Origin: Fusibacter ferrireducens | GTDB lineage: Bacteria > Bacillota > Clostridia > Peptostreptococcales > Acidaminobacteraceae | Length of the DNA: 64,000 nucleotides | Assembly (NCBI RefSeq): GCF_015352425.1 | Contig: NZ_JADKNH010000016.1 | Coordinates: 37,125-101,124, forward strand | Direction: 5' to 3' | Part shown: positions 63,615 through 64,000 of the stretch, one piece after another | How the letters are laid out: the number at the start of each line of letters is the position of its first letter | Numbering within the stretch: position 1 is the first letter of the stretch | Position numbers and translations under genes: made by a program | Notes under the pieces: generated by a model | What the model was told of the DNA's origin: nothing | Databases searched by the model: none | The model's input: only the letters and a program-made list of their open reading frames with translations

Positions 63615-63714
63615 ATTATAAACCTCACATAATGATATTATAAATGGTAAATATATATAAATAAAGAGCAAAACAACATATTTAAGTATAAATATGCATT
63701 TTTTTACACACGAA

Positions 63715-63791
63715 AAGCCCTCTCTAATCATCCTTTTGGTTCCCGATCATCGCTACGCTGTGTAAGAACCTGAAGAGTGATGGGGAGGCTT
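63715..63791. repeat. Fold-back element (copy F), divergent
   Basis: Paired blocks AAGCC/GGCTT (63715-63719/63787-63791), CATC/GATG and GGTTC/GAACC (63738-63742/63766-63770) enclose TCATCGCTACGCTG. The minus-strand core of the element at 32567 shares TCGCTACGCTG. Confidence 0.45.
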
Positions 63792-63835
63792 ATTAGGTGA
63801 GTCTAGACTTGAACTTATATTTTATACAATTTAAA

Positions 63836-63864
63836 TTGACGTACGTTTTAATGTACGCTATAAT
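63836..63864 (+). promoter_or_regulatory. Strong promoter with internal palindrome
   Basis: TTGACG (63836-63841), a 17-bp spacer and TATAAT (63859-63864). CGTAC-N8-GTACG (63840-63857) fills the spacer, as an operator would. Confidence 0.75.
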
Positions 63865-63883
63865 GGATGTAGGAGGTGATAGC

Positions 63884-63925
63884 GTGAAAAATAAAGTAGC
63901 TCAAAATAAAAAAGGGCATACTTAA
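63884..63925 (+). CDS. 13-residue ORF or broken small gene at the window end
   Basis: GTG start preceded by a near-ideal AGGAGGTGAT (63871-63880), encoding MKNKVAQNKKGHT and then TAA TAA. The beginning resembles short XRE-type proteins, and another frame stays open a little longer (KKGILNKGLLGPTKMKL), which suggests a frameshifted gene. It may equally be a leader peptide. The rest of the window holds no gene I can identify. Confidence 0.35.
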   Translation: MKNKVAQNKKGHT

Positions 63926-64000
63926 TAAAGGTCTTTTAGGCCCTACAAAAATGAAGCTTTAGTCTAAGCCACGGAAATATCAGTTTCTTTTATTAGACCA

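Overview
The window is a gene-dense, AT-rich stretch of a low-GC Firmicutes chromosome. The strongest lineage clue is the lysine-fermentation cluster (kdd, kamA, kamB, kamC, kamD, kamE). Together with strong AGGAGG-type ribosome binding sites, SLH-domain surface proteins, IspE and CapA, it points to an amino-acid-fermenting anaerobic clostridium (class Clostridia, perhaps near Fusibacter/Acidaminobacter; the genus is a guess). No rRNA, tRNA or CRISPR array was recognised.

Region 1 (1-4.2 kb): a large MalT-like LuxR regulator, a DUF2442 protein, a possible 46-codon ORF and a PfkB sugar kinase. Region 2 (4.3-11.6 kb): a compact Tad/Flp-type pilus or secretion operon (TadZ-like, TadA/CpaF, TadB, TadC, prepilin-like, two single-membrane-pass proteins, CpaB-like), followed by a histidine-kinase-like protein that has lost its phospho-acceptor His but keeps a receiver domain. 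Region 3 (11.7-26.5 kb): housekeeping genes, namely an RlmL-type RNA methyltransferase, a membrane-anchored propeller-like protein, CvpA, a YedF/DUF3343/DUF951 trio, rpsF-ssb-rpsR with a structured leader, YybS, GdpP, L9, MoxR/DUF58/transglutaminase and DnaB. Region 4 (27.2-32.5 kb): an IclR regulator with a tandem operator, a YfcC-type transporter, a D-aminoacylase-like amidohydrolase and an M20 amidohydrolase, which look like a uptake and deacylation module for acylated amino acids or peptides.

Region 5 (32.7-37.8 kb): a TipA-like MerR regulator with its own 19-bp-spacer promoter, CapA-like protein, IspE, a GntR regulator, DUF1934 and a degenerate GGDEF protein. Region 6 (37.8-47.5 kb): a sigma-54-dependent activator, then a textbook -24/-12 promoter driving kdd and the kam genes. 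These encode lysine 2,3-aminomutase, lysine 5,6-aminomutase and 3,5-diaminohexanoate dehydrogenase plus two ATPases, KamB and KamC. Region 7 (47.6-53 kb): an XRE regulator divergent from an ABC-2 type exporter, and an intact ISL3-family insertion sequence with an 8-bp target duplication. Region 8 (53-64 kb): two SLH-domain surface proteins flanking a large secreted propeller protein, an IS66 remnant, and a membrane Ser/Thr kinase operon on the minus strand.

The most unusual signal is a family of small intergenic fold-back elements. Four copies lie between kdd and kamA, and relatives lie near 32.6 and 63.7 kb. They share a GC-rich bulged core (TCC-TC-GGC / GCC-TGC-GGA), but each has its own long outer stem. 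The stems vary in sequence while pairing is kept, and one arm runs into the end of kdd. I do not recognise this family.
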